From NCBI RefSeq assembly GCF_022581195.2, contig NC_061471.1, forward strand, positions 6,138,001 through 6,202,000: a stretch of 64,000 bases of DNA, written 5' to 3'. Position numbers and translations under genes: made by a program. A model generated the notes under the pieces. It saw only the letters and a program-made list of their open reading frames with translations. It did not search any database and was not told the origin of the DNA. Origin of the DNA: Helicoverpa zea (lineage: Eukaryota; Arthropoda; Insecta; Lepidoptera; Noctuidae). Below are positions 24,684-36,212 of the stretch, in pieces. Positions within the stretch are counted from its first letter, which is position 1. Every line of letters starts with the position of its first letter.

Positions 24684-25010
24684 AAAAACCGGCTAAGTGC
24701 GAGTCGCACTCGCGCACGAAGGGTTCCGTACCATCCAAACTAATGTTCTATAGGTACATATTTGTCGATATCGAGCAAAAATGAGCAAAAAAATCACGTT
24801 TGTTGTATGGGAGCCCCCCAAAATATTTATTTTATTCTAGTTTTCAGTATTTGTTGTTATAGCGGCAACAGAAATACATCATCTGTGAAAATTTCAACTC
24901 TCTACCTATCACGGTTCATGAGATACAGAGAGCCTGGTGACAGACGGACGGACAGAGGAGCGAAAACAATAGAGTCCCGTTTTACCCTTTGGGTACGGAA
25001 CCCTAAAAAC
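24684..25010 (+). repeat. Conserved lepidopteran interspersed repeat with 'gggttccgtacc' ends
   Basis: It starts aaaaccggctaagtgcgagt and gaagggttccgtacc, and ends tttgggtacggaaccctaaa; gacggacggacagaggagcg lies before the end. The subterminal words ggttccgtacc and ggtacggaacc are reverse complements. I recognise this unit as extremely common in moth genomes but do not assign its class. The 100-codon frame inside it (24762-25064) is incidental. Confidence 0.7.
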
Positions 25011-25333
25011 TGTTTCTTTTATTTTCTTATACCGCCAACAAGTTTAGCCAGTTTCAGTGCTTAATAGACGTTAGTGAAAAATAAACAAAAGCACAAATAT
25101 TGTACCATTTTACAATAAGGAGAGTGGCTTGAAGCCGCTGCATGTTATTAAATTTCAAGGTCCTCTGTTAATTAAAAACACCACTGTCTAGACGTATTTA
25201 GCGAGGTCTGCTAAGATAATAATTATTTTATTAACTAAGTAAAATTTTTGTTTTGTACGAAAATATCGAGCTTGCGAAGACTTTAAGAAATGAACTGACG
25301 AAAATATATATAAGTTAAAGCGATTCTGTCGAA

Positions 25334-25710
25334 CATGTTTTATCATTATCATCATCATCCTCCGAGCCTTTTTCCCAAACTATGTTGGGGTAGGCTTCCA
25401 GTCTAACCGGATACAGCTGAGTACCAGTGCTTTACAAGAAGCGACTGCCTATCTGACCTCCTCAACCCAGTTACCCGGGCAACCCGATACCCCTTGATTA
25501 GACTGGTGTCAGACTTACTGGCTTCTGACTACCCGTAACGACTGCCAAGGATGTTCAATGACAGCCGGGACCTACAGTTTAACGTGCCATCCGAAACACA
25601 GTCATTTGGTGTCTAAGATATACTTAGAAAGTACATACAAACTTAGAAAAGTTGCATTGGTACTTGCCTGACCTGGAATCGAACCCACGCCCTCATGTTT
25701 TATCATTATC
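25334..25710 (-). repeat. tRNA-derived SINE with 17-bp target duplication
   Basis: The 17-mer catgttttatcattatc occurs at 25334-25350 and 25694-25710. Between them lies a minus-strand SINE with tail atcatcatcctccgagcc at the low-coordinate end, the usual body (ccaaactatgttggggtagg, gcaacccgataccccttgat) and a partial head that stops at cgaacccacgccct, just past the B box. The copy is thus slightly 5' truncated. The target is the tail of another SINE (next feature). Confidence 0.9.
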
Positions 25711-25895
25711 TGCCTAGCCTTTTTGCAGCCATATTGGGGTCGGCTAGTAGTCTAACTACCTGTCCTACCAGAGGCGCGACTGCCTACCTAACCTTCTCAA
25801 TGCAGTAATGGACAATCGATACCCTTGGTGAGACTGGTCGTCAGGTGGCTTCCGACTACCCATAAAAACTGCTAAAGATGTTCAAATGACAGAAT
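25711..25895 (-). repeat. Older SINE fragment, target of the preceding insertion
   Basis: It contains gcctagcctttttgcagcca, attggggtcggctagtagtc, gcgactgcctacctaacctt and cttccgactacccata, the same family as its neighbour but much more diverged. The two therefore differ in age, and the younger copy landed in this one's 3' tail. Confidence 0.75.
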
Positions 25896-28800
25896 AATAT
25901 CCAGATACAAAATAAACGTCTATTAAGCACACTTATTTGCTTATCCCTTAAAGGATATTTCTATAACTGCAACAAAAACCCAACAGCCTGTCAGCTTAAC
26001 AATGTTCCAATTAATTTAAAAAGCAGAATTAAAGCGGACATGTCATAAATGTAATATCGAGCGCGCGGTGTATTTCATAGACGGAAAGACCTCATATGAT
26101 AGGAAATTGAAAATAAATTCCTTTAAGCTTTCAATTACCTCAATCGAGAATATCGAGTTTCCGGAGACATAAATTTAAATCCGTATATCGTTGTAACTTT
26201 AGACGTGCCGTGTTACCAGAGCTGATGTTACTGTATTTGTAGCATTTAGTTTGTTTGTTGTGTTATTTTAATGGATATTAAATGAGATGTAATTTTTCTG
26301 AAGGATAGTTTTCTTAATGATACCTTATTGAGGTATTTTGAGTTGTATGCATGCTATGTACCTATATCGTTCTGTGGTTTCTCTTCATCATGAGTTTGAA
26401 CCCTTAGCTTCTAATGTGTAGCTTCATGTTCTAACGCTTCAATAACTTCAATAAATAATTACTTAGCCTGAGTAAGTAACAGGTATACGTTATGTATATT
26501 TTTCAATGTACCCCAAAATCATAACCACTTCTGTCACAGTCGAGTAAATATACGATAAACAGCAAGGTTCCAGTTTATAAGCCGGGGTTCCACTAAGTTA
26601 TTTTCAGCCCGTTTTATAGGCTAGTAATAAAAATATCATAACATTTGACAGCTCAGGGCGCTGTTTGCAAAATATTTTATTGATGAATCGCTATAAAATA
26701 TTCTCTATCAGTTAGCAGGCGAATATTTCATACTCACCGAATGGACCGACTCTAAATGTAAGGCAGATTATGTTATAAATGTTCATAAATCCAAAAATAA
26801 ATATTTTAATGTCGTCATGATCTTTACGGCTTTATGCCATCAGTAAGATACCTACATAATCATAAAATAAGTAGTTAGTGTTCTGCTGCGACACAAATCT
26901 ACATACATTGAAGTGACCAACATACCCAAATACTAAATAACAATTGACGATCAAGCTCCTATAACCTACAAACTCGACACGCACAAAACATGGGTCAGTC
27001 CAGTACCGTGACTGGTCAAAAACTTGCTCTCAGATTTAGACGCGCGACTGATTCCTTACACAAATTATTAATGACACGTATTAACTTGTACACTAACTTG
27101 TGTTCGTAAGTTGGGTAATGGGGGACTGCAGGAGTCAGGCTTCAAGCCTTCAAAGGGGTCACTTGGTATGGAAATGTCAGGACCACGCATCAATATTAAG
27201 CCATCAACTTTGGCTTGCCGGTAAGTTTGTGCTCGGGGGAGGCATTAACTACCGTGTTTAAGTTAAAGATTAATCAATGTTGCTTAATCCTGTGACATGT
27301 GACACTTCATTTTGTTTGATTTTAGGTGATTGGTTATTTTATTAATTAAAAACAAATGGTGAGTAAAAATCATAAAAATTACGAGATTAAAATTGCCAAA
27401 ACGGTCGAGATCTGAAAAAAAAAAACCAGTTGAATATATGCACTTATCGTAGCATTCCGTCGCACAATTTAGTAACCTTGGCCTTCGTCAATGGAACACT
27501 GCACTCTCCATCAGGCCATGACGCCTCTTTTGAACTTCTTTTCCAACTTACAAAGTTCACCCAAAGCATGATATGATTATTTCTCATATTTACAAGCAAA
27601 GAAACATAACACAAACATACAAAATGCAATCTTGCCATACGTATGAGCGACTTGCATTAAAGTTTTCCCGGTGTAAACAAACAGCATATAGATCGGGAAG
27701 AATTTATGTACAACTAGCACGGACGAAGAGTAAACAAGTTGACACATAGATTTGTTTACATAGTCGGCTCGTACCCATTACTTGTGGGCACGAAAGTAAG
27801 CTGGGGAGCAAAGTATCGCGTTTTGTGAAACGCCTTCAATTATGCGGTAAGACAATTTAGTTGCAGTATTGACGGTGGAAATTGAAGTCGGCGTTTGAAA
27901 GGTAAGGCCAGGATGGGCTAAAAGCCAGACCAACCTATTTACTTGGTTGGTTAATAAATTGCATAAAAATCAATTGTTAATAATCATGATATTTGTAGAG
28001 ACTTATGATACCTATCCCGAAATCTTAACTTGCCTAGCTTTATACCGGTAGACTCGTCTCTGCATATGACTGTTAGTAAGTGTATTGCCTCCATTATAGT
28101 GTCGCTTGACAAAAATGGTGTTTAAAGTTTTGTTCGTCACATTGCGCTGGAGTGCACGACAATCGGCCGCTAAACACCGATAGTGTCTCCTCGCACGCCA
28201 GTTACAAATAACACAACGTGTTTCGTGAATTTGGCACAAGTCACAAGGCAATGTCTCTAATTAAACCGGGATCAGATGTAGCGGTTACAACGGCCCACTC
28301 GATGCCACGTTTTTGGTTTCAAGCCAACAAGCTTCTTGTTTAAATGATTCGCTTGTTAAGTTTTATGTTTTTATACGGCTCAGGCGGCTAATTATGGAGT
28401 TTAACTCTTTCCAGTTTTGCAGTTTTTACTTGGCCCCTTCTGCGAGCGGAATTGCATTTGTAATTGATACGTCACGAGCGGACGTTGCGTTGTTTTTGAA
28501 CTTAAGTTGGCGGCCATTTGCATTACAAATTCTGTTTCGGTTTAAAGAATGTTAACATAAAGTATACAGAACAACATGACGTACAAATACATTAAACATT
28601 GTTACAACGTAAGTCAACATTTGCATTAACCTTTTGGTTTGTTGAAAAAATAGGTACAAATATTTAATTATTTTGATTTCTTCAATTTATGGCAACACAG
28701 TCACAAGAGAGTACAAGAGTTGTAGCTTGTTGTAGAATTGTATAGATAAAACTTTAAATTTTTCAATCAGATTCAAGAAAGACTGACTAACTATTCAAAA

Positions 28801-29594
28801 GACTATTCTAGACTACTCAAAATCAGTACATACACCTGAAACCTAACACCTTTATGTAATATACTTACCTCAATAAACTTGAACGAAACTAACAAAGACA
28901 TAAAAACATGATCCCAATACAGTCTTGGTCATAGCTTTAGAACTTCCATCGCTGCCTTTGCGCGTTTCTGACCTCATTCTAGGCTAACAAGGCCAAAAAG
29001 TGCGGCGGTGCTATTAAAACTTGGAGCAAGCGGTCGTTAGAGCACGATGCACTGCACACTGCACACGATCGAAGAACTTCCACAAACTGCTCTAATGGGA
29101 ACAATAATATACACACAAATAGCCAACAACATGGATACGTGGCTTTATGAGCTTCAAAAGTCAGTTGAATGCAATCGTATTATAAAGGCAACTTTGTACA
29201 GCAGTCCGAAATTTCCCAATTTCGTATATAAAAGTTAGTTGGGTTCATGGCGACAGTTTATGAAGCCAGTGATAGTTATTGCCCCACCTGTCATGTTTTG
29301 CGAGGCGCCATGCGGGGCAATCGTTCATCAAGATGACAGGACCGACGAATATTTTGGACAGAGTTGCATGGCATTAAAATAAAAATATATGCTTAATATT
29401 GTTATAACTTGTTGCTATATTATCTGGATTCTTAATAATAGGCCCTGCTGGACTCTTGAGGTAGCAATATTAGGAGAAAAAAATCACAAGTAAACGCGTA
29501 GGATATTACCTGATTTCGATCTAAATATATATCGAGTGAAGTACTTATACTTCGTTGTCTGCCTAAGTGGGTTTCTAGAGCTTTTAATATTGTG
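25896..29594. other. Gene-free, repeat-poor stretch
   Basis: I find no TE signature and no convincing gene. A minus-strand frame at 28012-28251 (79 codons) has a Cys-rich start (C-x2-C..C-x2-C) but no recognisable family. Frames at 27444-27638 and 28313-28555 lack motifs. Confidence 0.4.
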
Positions 29595-29817
29595 TCGAAA
29601 AGCAGGGCCGTCTTTAAACTATTTGAGGCCCTGGGCACATTAGGATCATGGGGCCCCTATGACCTTGAGAAAACACTATTTAGTGATAATATATAAAGAA
29701 AATAGACAAACAAGGTTCTAAATTTATTTCTATTCAGTTACTAACTTTAAAAAAATAGGATATATAAAAAATAATCTACAAAAGTAACTCGCTTAGCATA
29801 AAATCCTTAGATTAACT

Positions 29818-30022
29818 CTATGTTGATTGCAAAGGTTCTTCCCTTCTAGATTTAAGACGAGCAAAATTGTTAATCACTTCTTCAAAATCTATGGTAGGTA
29901 TTGAGAATATCACATTCTATGGGCATCAACGACAAACTAGTTAATCTCTCTTGAAGCATTGTACTTCTTAATTCATTTTTTATTCGTTTCAATTTGGAGA
30001 AGGAGCGTTCTCCGCCAGTGGC
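29818..30022 (-). pseudogene. hAT transposase C-terminal dimerisation region, broken
   Basis: From about 30022 down, one frame reads ATGGERSFSKLKRIKN and STMLQERLTSLSLMPIE, the signature of the C-terminal hAT dimerisation domain as found in ZMYM-type hAT transposases (..ERSFSKLK....R.TM.QERL..L.L..IE). After a stop near 29886 the next phase continues with IDFEEVINNFARLKSRREEP to a TAG at 29818-29820, so one frameshift interrupts it. The catalytic core upstream is absent. Classification rests on remembered family motifs; the match is strong. Confidence 0.8.
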
Positions 30023-30121
30023 GGCGTAGCATCGGGTAGCACCCGAGGCGGGCTACTTATTGAGCAACCCCCTTCCAAAAAAAACGACAAAATATAATCA
30101 CGTAGTAAAATCATACAGAAT

Positions 30122-30480
30122 TAACACAAAAGTACCCAAACAAGTTTGAAAAAGCGCTGAAAAGCGAAGATAATTTTTTAAAAATTTTGATTTTTCGGAC
30201 GCAATAGAGATGTAAAGAATACAAAAAAAAACCACTGCTAAAGTGTAAAGCGCGAGCGCAGCGAGCGCAAAATTTTTGACATTTTTAACACAAAAGTAGG
30301 TACCCAAACAAATTTGAAAAAAGCACTGTAAAGTGAAGAAGGCGCGAGCGCAGCGAGCGCGAAATTTTTGAGTTTTGGAACACAAAAGTACTCAAACAAG
30401 TTTAAAAAAGTGACCAGAAAGTGAAGCAGCTGCGAGCTCAACATTTTTTGACATTTGGGACGCAAAAGTCCTCCACCTCC
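30122..30480. repeat. Irregular direct repeats of about 80-90 bp inside the hAT relic
   Basis: The word acacaaaagta recurs near 30124, 30288 and 30379, with acgcaaaagtcc near 30461. The intervening spacers share aacaagtttgaaaaa, agtgaag and, in the middle two, the odd GC-rich string gcgagcgcagcgagcgc followed by aaatttttga. Spacings are about 164, 91 and 82, so one repeat is diverged or missing. The minus-strand frames here are by-products of the repeats. Confidence 0.7.
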
Positions 30481-30650
30481 GCTTACAAATAGCGCCTAAA
30501 TAGCTTAGAAATATTCACTGTAAAGTGATTTTTTATTGATATTTTAAGGACTCTCTATCTAATCTGGCAGGAACTAGGGGCCCCATTCGATCGCGGGGCC
30601 CTGGGCACTTGCCCATAGTGCCCAGTGGAGAAGAGGTGCCTGTCGAAAAG

Positions 30651-31272
30651 GCTTCAAGACATTGAGTGTTCAAAAATGTATAACCTTCTTTGTAATAGTT
30701 ACATATTGCTGATTTTAAGCAATATCTATTTGAAGTTGCTGTGATCTTCTGCTGTTTATATGTTCACGTGTAAATAATAAATTCAATTGTTTTTTTCTTG
30801 GTATGAGTTAGTCAAGTCTTCTTGGCATTACGCATATTGGTTAGAATGTTCTCAGAAACTGTATGTGCTCATATGGTTGAAAGCTCAAGTACATTGATAC
30901 TTATAAAATTCAATTAAGGTACCTTTGTAAAACGTAATTTTATTTAAATTCAATGAGATAAGTATCAAAGAATCATTTACATTTTGGTTGAAACAAATTA
31001 TTGCAAATACATCATAAAGGTACCAATAAAATCAAAACGATATTTAAAACACGATTTACGTAACACTATATTTAAATAACCCGTCAGAAGCCAAGCCAAA
31101 AAACGGGCAAATACGCGCATTACATAACTGTTTCATACTACGACAAATAAATACGGAAACATTTTAACTTAACAATGAAGGTTTAATACGATCGCGGTGG
31201 ATGCAGCTGCATTTTAATAATAGATTAATCTCCATGCAAACATGGGCTGCCATGTAATCTTTATTGTACACA
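30651..31272. other. Unrecognised AT-rich DNA
   Basis: No recognisable gene or mobile element. Confidence 0.45.
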
Positions 31273-31818
31273 TACCTCGTTGGTCTAGCTGCACGCATAG
31301 CACGGCCTTTGAGCTCGAGGTCTCGGGTTTGATTCCCTGGTCGAAAAAGTCGCATTCAGTTGAAAAAGTCGAAATCGCTTTGTGGGTTTTAGAAAATGTC
31401 ACAAAGTAGCCTGGAGCTCCCGGAGCCTGGAAGTTGGTGATTGATACAACCGTGCATCGGAGAGCACGTAAATGTTAGTCCTGTGCATCATCTCTCTCTT
31501 GTCAAGTCGGTTTACCGTCCCATTGATGTGTTTGCGGATGAGTGGAAGGTGATAATGTCAGCATGTTTTAATTTTTGTGAGAAGGATGCATGACTGAGTT
31601 AAAATTAGTTATAAGTTAAATAGTGTAATTGGCTTTGGCCGTTCTATTTAAATATATAAATAAATAAATTGAGCTATGGGTGTAAAGGATTAGTAAGTGC
31701 ACCTGTGTCTGCGCAAATGCTTGTGCATTATAATGTATCCTGCTTAGCCGGCTGGCCTTATTTGCGAACAACCGCCGTGGCCGATAATCGGCTAGTAGGA
31801 TAACATCATCATCGTATA
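31273..31818 (+). repeat. tRNA-derived SINE with an internal insertion
   Basis: It begins tacctcgttggtctagctgc (A-box region) and cgaggtctcgggtttgattc (B box), then tcgctttgtgggtttt, ggaagttggtgattgata, catcggagagcacgtaaatg, and later gtgcacctgtgtctgcgcaa and gccgccgtggccgat..atcggctag before an (atc)n tail. About 120 bases around 31545-31675 do not match the related copy at 60931-61272, suggesting a secondary insertion or replacement. Confidence 0.85.
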
Positions 31819-34125
31819 CCTTATGTATTTCATTAATTCCCCTGCGACCTAAGCTCATAGACTCGCTTTTGACTGACAAAATAGTCACAGTACATAGTTT
31901 GTAGTCACTTTGTGTTTGAGCTATTAAATTTGCATTATTATAAGAGCTATTTGACCTTAGAGTCCGTGGATGTAATAAAGCTCCTTAGTCTAGAAGCGTG
32001 GTCTCGTTATTGTTTAAACTATTTAGTTGCAGTAATACTGTTGAGCATTATATCTACAACAATATTTTTAAGAGGTTAACTTAATAAGGGTATCCATTTA
32101 CATTATATTCTCAATCCACTGTCATCCAACGCCCGCATCATTGTTGCAGTTTTTTATACAGTAACAAGTAGGTATGTATCGTGATAACAGCACTTAAAAT
32201 ATTCTTATATTTCCTGCATTACAAAGAATGAAATACTATACCATCATACATTTACTGCAGTATGTCACGTTAAATGAGTATGACTTAATTACTTAATTAT
32301 AGTTCTTCAGTACTAGACTCTGATTTTCATTCATACTTCATAGCTTTAAATGTCAAGGAAATAAAATATAGTAAGAGGGGAATTGTAGAAATGAAATACA
32401 CACAAACAATAAGTTCGTTGACTGGAATCACATGCCGAAAAACTGGCAAACGTCAGCTTGCTTCAAGCTTATAGGATTATGAACATCGTCCACATTCGTT
32501 CTTTATGAGAAGTTCCGTGAAGACAGTTGTTCCCGAAAATTCATACCATACTCGTATGATTAAGTTAATTTTCTAAATTATTTCACCTATTTATTCTAAC
32601 AATTAAAACCAGTATGTAAAATTTTGGGACGCCGTTTAACGTAAGATAAATAGGCCTTTGTATTAACAGCCCACTTAAAATTAGAGCAAATTAATATTTA
32701 TTTTAAAGGGCAAATTAATTTTATAAATTTTAATGACTACACCAAATTCTTATAAGCCTAACATGATTCATCTTTATATTTTGCAGACATCACGACCAGA
32801 CAAAGAGATGCCTAAACAAAATTAATTTTCTTATCCTTTGAGTTTTGTCTAAACAATAATTAAACTTCATTTAGTTTTATAATTAAGTTAATTGCAATTT
32901 AAACTAGCAATTACAGCCAGTCCAGTGTGGCATAGCGTAAATTATGGTGACCTAAATAAATAATATTAATTGCGTATTATACAATATGTTATCTTGGTAC
33001 AAAGATGTTTATCGACTGGAAGAGTACCGTAATTCAACGAACTTTTCGCTGATATTGGACTTGCTTCAACTTTAATCATAAACCTTTGTTTATTGGGTTT
33101 ATTACCTCGAGATTACTTTAGTCTCAAAGTGTATATTTAAACAAACTCAAAAGAAGTATATAAAGTACATGTTATAAATCTTAAATACGTTTTCATTAGT
33201 GCTTTGGAAGTGGTTACAGAATATTGGCAGATAAAAAAGTTTTTTATTAAATTACGTCAATCTCAAGCTTAGTAACTGTTGCAAGGATTCTTCTACAGAA
33301 TATCAAAGTTTAATAGCTAGCTATAGTTATATGAATGGATTTCAGTGAAAAATCTCATAAGAGTATTGCCCAGCTAACAGTCAATAGCACAATACTGCCT
33401 CGCTAACAAAATCGAAGTTTCTAGTTCCATAATTTATCTGGTTTTTTTTTTATATAGTGCTGTTTAGAAAAATATTTTTTTCTATTAAAATTTGTACCAA
33501 ATTCAATTTTATGTTAGGTAGATTTTGAATTTTTTGGTACACTTCTTTAATATTCTACCACACAAATCGCAGATATGTTTATTCCTCAGCCATCCATTAA
33601 CTGCATAATTAATACTATACATGTAACGTCCTCACTAATGGCAGATCTGTCTGCCCTATTATACGTTTATTGCTAACGTGAAGCCATCGCATTGAGTGTA
33701 AAGCGGTCGTTTGAGATTGCTATCTGAGTTCCTGGCTATCTTAGGTACATACAACCAATATTTCTATGTAATGGTCGTATTTTTAAGGCAAGTATTTGTA
33801 ATATTTAGAATTTAACATCAACTGTATACCTGTAAGAGCATTTAAATCATTTAGTTATAGAAAAAAACTTGATGTAAAATACAATATTCGATACAAAAGT
33901 AATTTTATTTGTCTCTCTCTAAAAAATATCAAAGGCAAATCAGCTCTTTTAAAATTAAATTAGGATTTAAAATTATATGCAACCAGCTGTTAGATACATG
34001 CGCGTACCTAAATCAAAAATCGTTGACGAAGCGATGTCAAATATTAAGAGATACATGGGATACAGATGTGCATAAGTTTGAATAAGGTAGGTAGGTTTTG
34101 TAAGTATAATATCTTGGCCTTTTAA
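31819..34125. other. Unrecognised AT-rich DNA
   Basis: No gene, SINE or LINE signature was found in these 2.3 kb. Confidence 0.45.
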
Positions 34126-34365
34126 ATAATAAAACATTTATTATTATATCTAGCCTGTAGTGTCCCACTGCTGGGCAAAGGCCTCCCCATCTCGCTTCCA
34201 CCCTTCCCGATCTTTCGACCGAGTCCACCAATCCGGACGATAGGCGTCTAGTTCGTCACGCCATCTCTTCCGGGGCCTACCCCGCCTGCGGTGTCCATCC
34301 TGAGGTGTCCACTGGTTGATAATAGTGGTCCATCTCTCCGGATGCATTCGGCATAATAAAACATT
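34126..34365 (-). pseudogene. RTE-like LINE 3' end with 13-bp target duplication
   Basis: On the minus strand the frame 34347-34150 reads HPERWTTIINQWTPQDGHRR, RGRPRKRWRDELDAYRPDWW and ending DREGWKRDGEAFAQQWDTTG, the conserved C-terminal tail of insect RTE/CR1-like LINE polyproteins (RGRP..RW.D.....W....DR..W....EA..QQW). The 13-mer ataataaaacatt flanks the unit at 34126-34138 and 34353-34365, and the 3' side has an (ata)n-like tail. It is a classic dead-on-arrival 5'-truncated copy. Confidence 0.85.
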
Positions 34366-34735
34366 ACTCTTTTAAAATTTTTATTATGTTTAAAATTTTA
34401 ATAAAATATGTCATCCAAATACACAAAATAAAAAGATACATACTTAATTCTTTACTCTATGTTTATTTACATACAAATTTCACAGAAAAGAGAGATTAAG
34501 CTCGAATATTCTGCTTCCTAGATTCTCTTTCAGTTTAATACTCTTAACATTTGAATGAGGCTTGCAATCCTGGATTGTATTCTTAATTCCATTTTCTAAT
34601 TCATGGAATTGTTATTTGGCAAACTTAAAAAGTGTTCTTTTTACGTAAGTACCTAAACTAAATATCTAAGTATGAAAATAATCTTAAAAAATAATAACTT
34701 CATAGTAAATTTGGTCTAAATAGAATTTAATAGAT
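34366..34735. other. Unrecognised AT-rich DNA
   Basis: Nothing recognisable. Confidence 0.45.
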
Positions 34736-34879
34736 TAAGGGCTGATTTTTCAATCATCGGTTAACTTCTATCTGAGGAATAAATATGGTGGTTTGACATA
34801 TTTTCCATACAAATTCTGTCAAAACGTTAAAAATATTCCTCAGATAGAAGTTATCTGGCGATTGAAAAATCAGCCCTAA
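34736..34879. mobile_element. 138-bp Harbinger-like MITE with TAA duplication
   Basis: The element spans 34739-34876. Its ends gggctgatttttcaatc and gattgaaaaatcagccc are perfect inverted repeats, and inner arms cttctatctgaggaata and tattcctcagatagaag extend the symmetry. TAA lies at 34736-34738 and 34877-34879. A TAA trinucleotide target with G-rich termini is the usual pattern of PIF/Harbinger-type MITEs; TTAA (piggyBac) is excluded because the right flank is CCCTAAG. Confidence 0.8.
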
Positions 34880-35303
34880 GGCGATTATCACACTGCCCCG
34901 CATGATGCAGCGTAGTGCGTGGATGCGTTTTTTTCCGTTGTATGGAAATATTTCCGTTTGTATGGAAAACACGCATAGTCCAACACACTGAAAATGCATC
35001 CACGCGCGTTCATGCGGATCACGCACATACATGCGGAGAAACACGCACCCCCGCGCGTAGGTGCGGGGCGAGACGCAAGGTATGGCACACTGAATCCCGC
35101 AATGCCGCGCGTGATTTTGAATGGGCGTGACGTGTATATTTGAAAATGGAACTCGCTGTGCGTGAATTTACAAAACGCACCTACGCGCGTGAGTGCGTGA
35201 AAAACCCGCACGATGATGCAGATCTGCACTCCCGCAGGAACGCGCGTAGGTGCGTCGACACGCAAGATGCAGCGTGATGCGGGGCAGTGTGAAGATCACC
35301 TAA
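34877..35303. mobile_element. 421-bp GC-rich Harbinger-like MITE with TAA duplication
   Basis: The element spans 34880-35300. Left end ggcgattatcacactgcccc and right end (minus strand) ggtgatcttcacactgcccc form a 20-bp inverted repeat with three mismatches. TAA occurs at 34877-34879 and 35301-35303. The interior is dominated by words such as cacctacgcgcg and gtgcgt on both strands, so frames up to 125 codons on either strand (34888-35265, 34915-35130) are compositional artefacts. It shares its left TAA with the neighbouring MITE. Confidence 0.85.
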
Positions 35304-35395
35304 AGGTCGCTGGGACCAGCGGTTGCGGGTTGCTGAAAATCGAGGAAACCTTGGGGGAGACCTTTGTACAACAGTTGACGCCATTCGGCTGACGA
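35304..35395 (+). pseudogene. Decayed LINE C-terminal snippet
   Basis: One plus frame reads GRWDQRLRVAENRGN and the next phase LGETFVQQLTPFG, together resembling the W....A..R..W...E...QQW tail of RTE-like LINEs such as 34150-34347. The frameshift and small size make this tentative. Confidence 0.35.
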
Positions 35396-35743
35396 GATGA
35401 AATGACGAATATACTAAATAATAAATAGCAAATTAAAAATATTTATTACATGTTTCTAGTCGTATCTAGTAACAAGACATCCACGTAACCTTCCCGTCGT
35501 TGGGCAAGAGTGGCAAGTGTAGGCAAGTACACAAAAGAGCTAATTGTTAGCGACGACGGGGGCATCAGCAAACAGATACAAAAACACTGCCGGTTTTGTT
35601 TGCTTTTTATTAACCAAATTCATCCTTATCCGGGCAAACATGTCGCTTAACGTGACACTTTGTGTGAACATGCTTGCGCTTATTTATAACCATAAATAGT
35701 TACGAGGGTTTTAATTACCTACTGTTTATAGGACCCTTCGATA
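35396..35743. other. Unrecognised DNA
   Basis: No recognisable feature. Confidence 0.4.
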
Positions 35744-35992
35744 GATGTCGACCATGATGGCGCAATGGTCATCATGCTGGACTGCCGAACCTGAGGTGCC
35801 GGGTTCGATTCCCGGTTCGGTTGATATTTGTGTGATGAGCATGCTTGTTGGCCGTGTTCTGAGTGTTACAATATGTATTTATAAGTATGTATATATTTGG
35901 TTTATCAGTTGTGTTAGCACCCATAACACAAGTTAATTAATAACTTAGCATGGGTCTAACCGACCGTGTGTGAAAAGGTGTCCCGACATTAT
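35744..35992 (+). repeat. tRNA-derived SINE, third family
   Basis: The head has an A-box-like gatggcgcaatggtcatc (35757-35774) and a perfect B box in gccgggttcgattcccggtt (35798-35817), the tRNA T-arm. Downstream are gtgtgatgagcatgcttgtt, acccataacacaagttaatt and cttagcatgggtctaaccga, closing with aaaaggtgtcccgacattat. There is no intact tRNA fold beyond the T arm, so this is a SINE and not a tRNA gene. Confidence 0.8.
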
Positions 35993-36045
35993 ATCTGCCT
36001 AGTTTTTAAAGTTATATATAGTCATCTTTGTGTCGTACTTTTATC

Positions 36046-36212
36046 ATTCATCATGTACCTAGCCCTTTCCCAACTATGTTGGGATCGGCTTCCAATCTAA
36101 ACAGATGCAACTGAGTACCAGTGTTCCACAAGGAGTGTCTGCCTATGTGACTTCCTCAACCCATCTACCCCCTACCCCGAGGTATGAGACTGGTTGTTAG
36201 ATTTACTGGCTT
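36046..36212 (-). repeat. SINE 3' fragment (same family as 11196-11585)
   Basis: It contains cctagccctttcccaactat, gttgggatcggcttccaatc, aactgagtaccagtgttcca and gtctgcctatgtgacttcct. The head and central body are missing and divergence is visible. Confidence 0.75.

Larger units (their letters stand above)
29595..30650. mobile_element. Relic hAT transposon with 8-bp target duplication
   Basis: The octamer tcgaaaag flanks the element at 29595-29602 and 30643-30650. The left end reads cagggccgtctttaaa (29603) and the right end, on the minus strand, caggcacctcttctcc (from 30642); these match at cagg and tctt, as expected for an imperfect hAT inverted repeat. Subterminal words aggccctgggca and gggccctgggca are near both ends. 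The 1,040-bp interior holds the C-terminus of a transposase on the minus strand and a GC-skewed direct-repeat block (both listed). It is too short and broken to be autonomous. Confidence 0.85.

Noticed and set aside
28012..28251. Cys-rich 79-codon frame (CDLC..CVIC) that might be a zinc finger
   Set aside because: Spacing after the first two pairs does not fit a known finger, and the rest is basic and unstructured; no homologue recalled.
30098..30465. Hydrophobic minus frames with repeated RSLRSR/LAALAL-like strings
   Set aside because: They are translations of the GC-skewed direct repeats inside the hAT relic.
34736..34879. piggyBac assignment for the 138-bp MITE (TTAA at the left side)
   Set aside because: The right side is CCCTAAG and not TTAA; only TAA is duplicated.
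34888..35265. 125-codon minus frame and overlapping plus frames in GC-rich DNA
   Set aside because: They lie wholly inside a MITE made of repeated cgcg/gtgcgt words; openness in several phases follows from composition.
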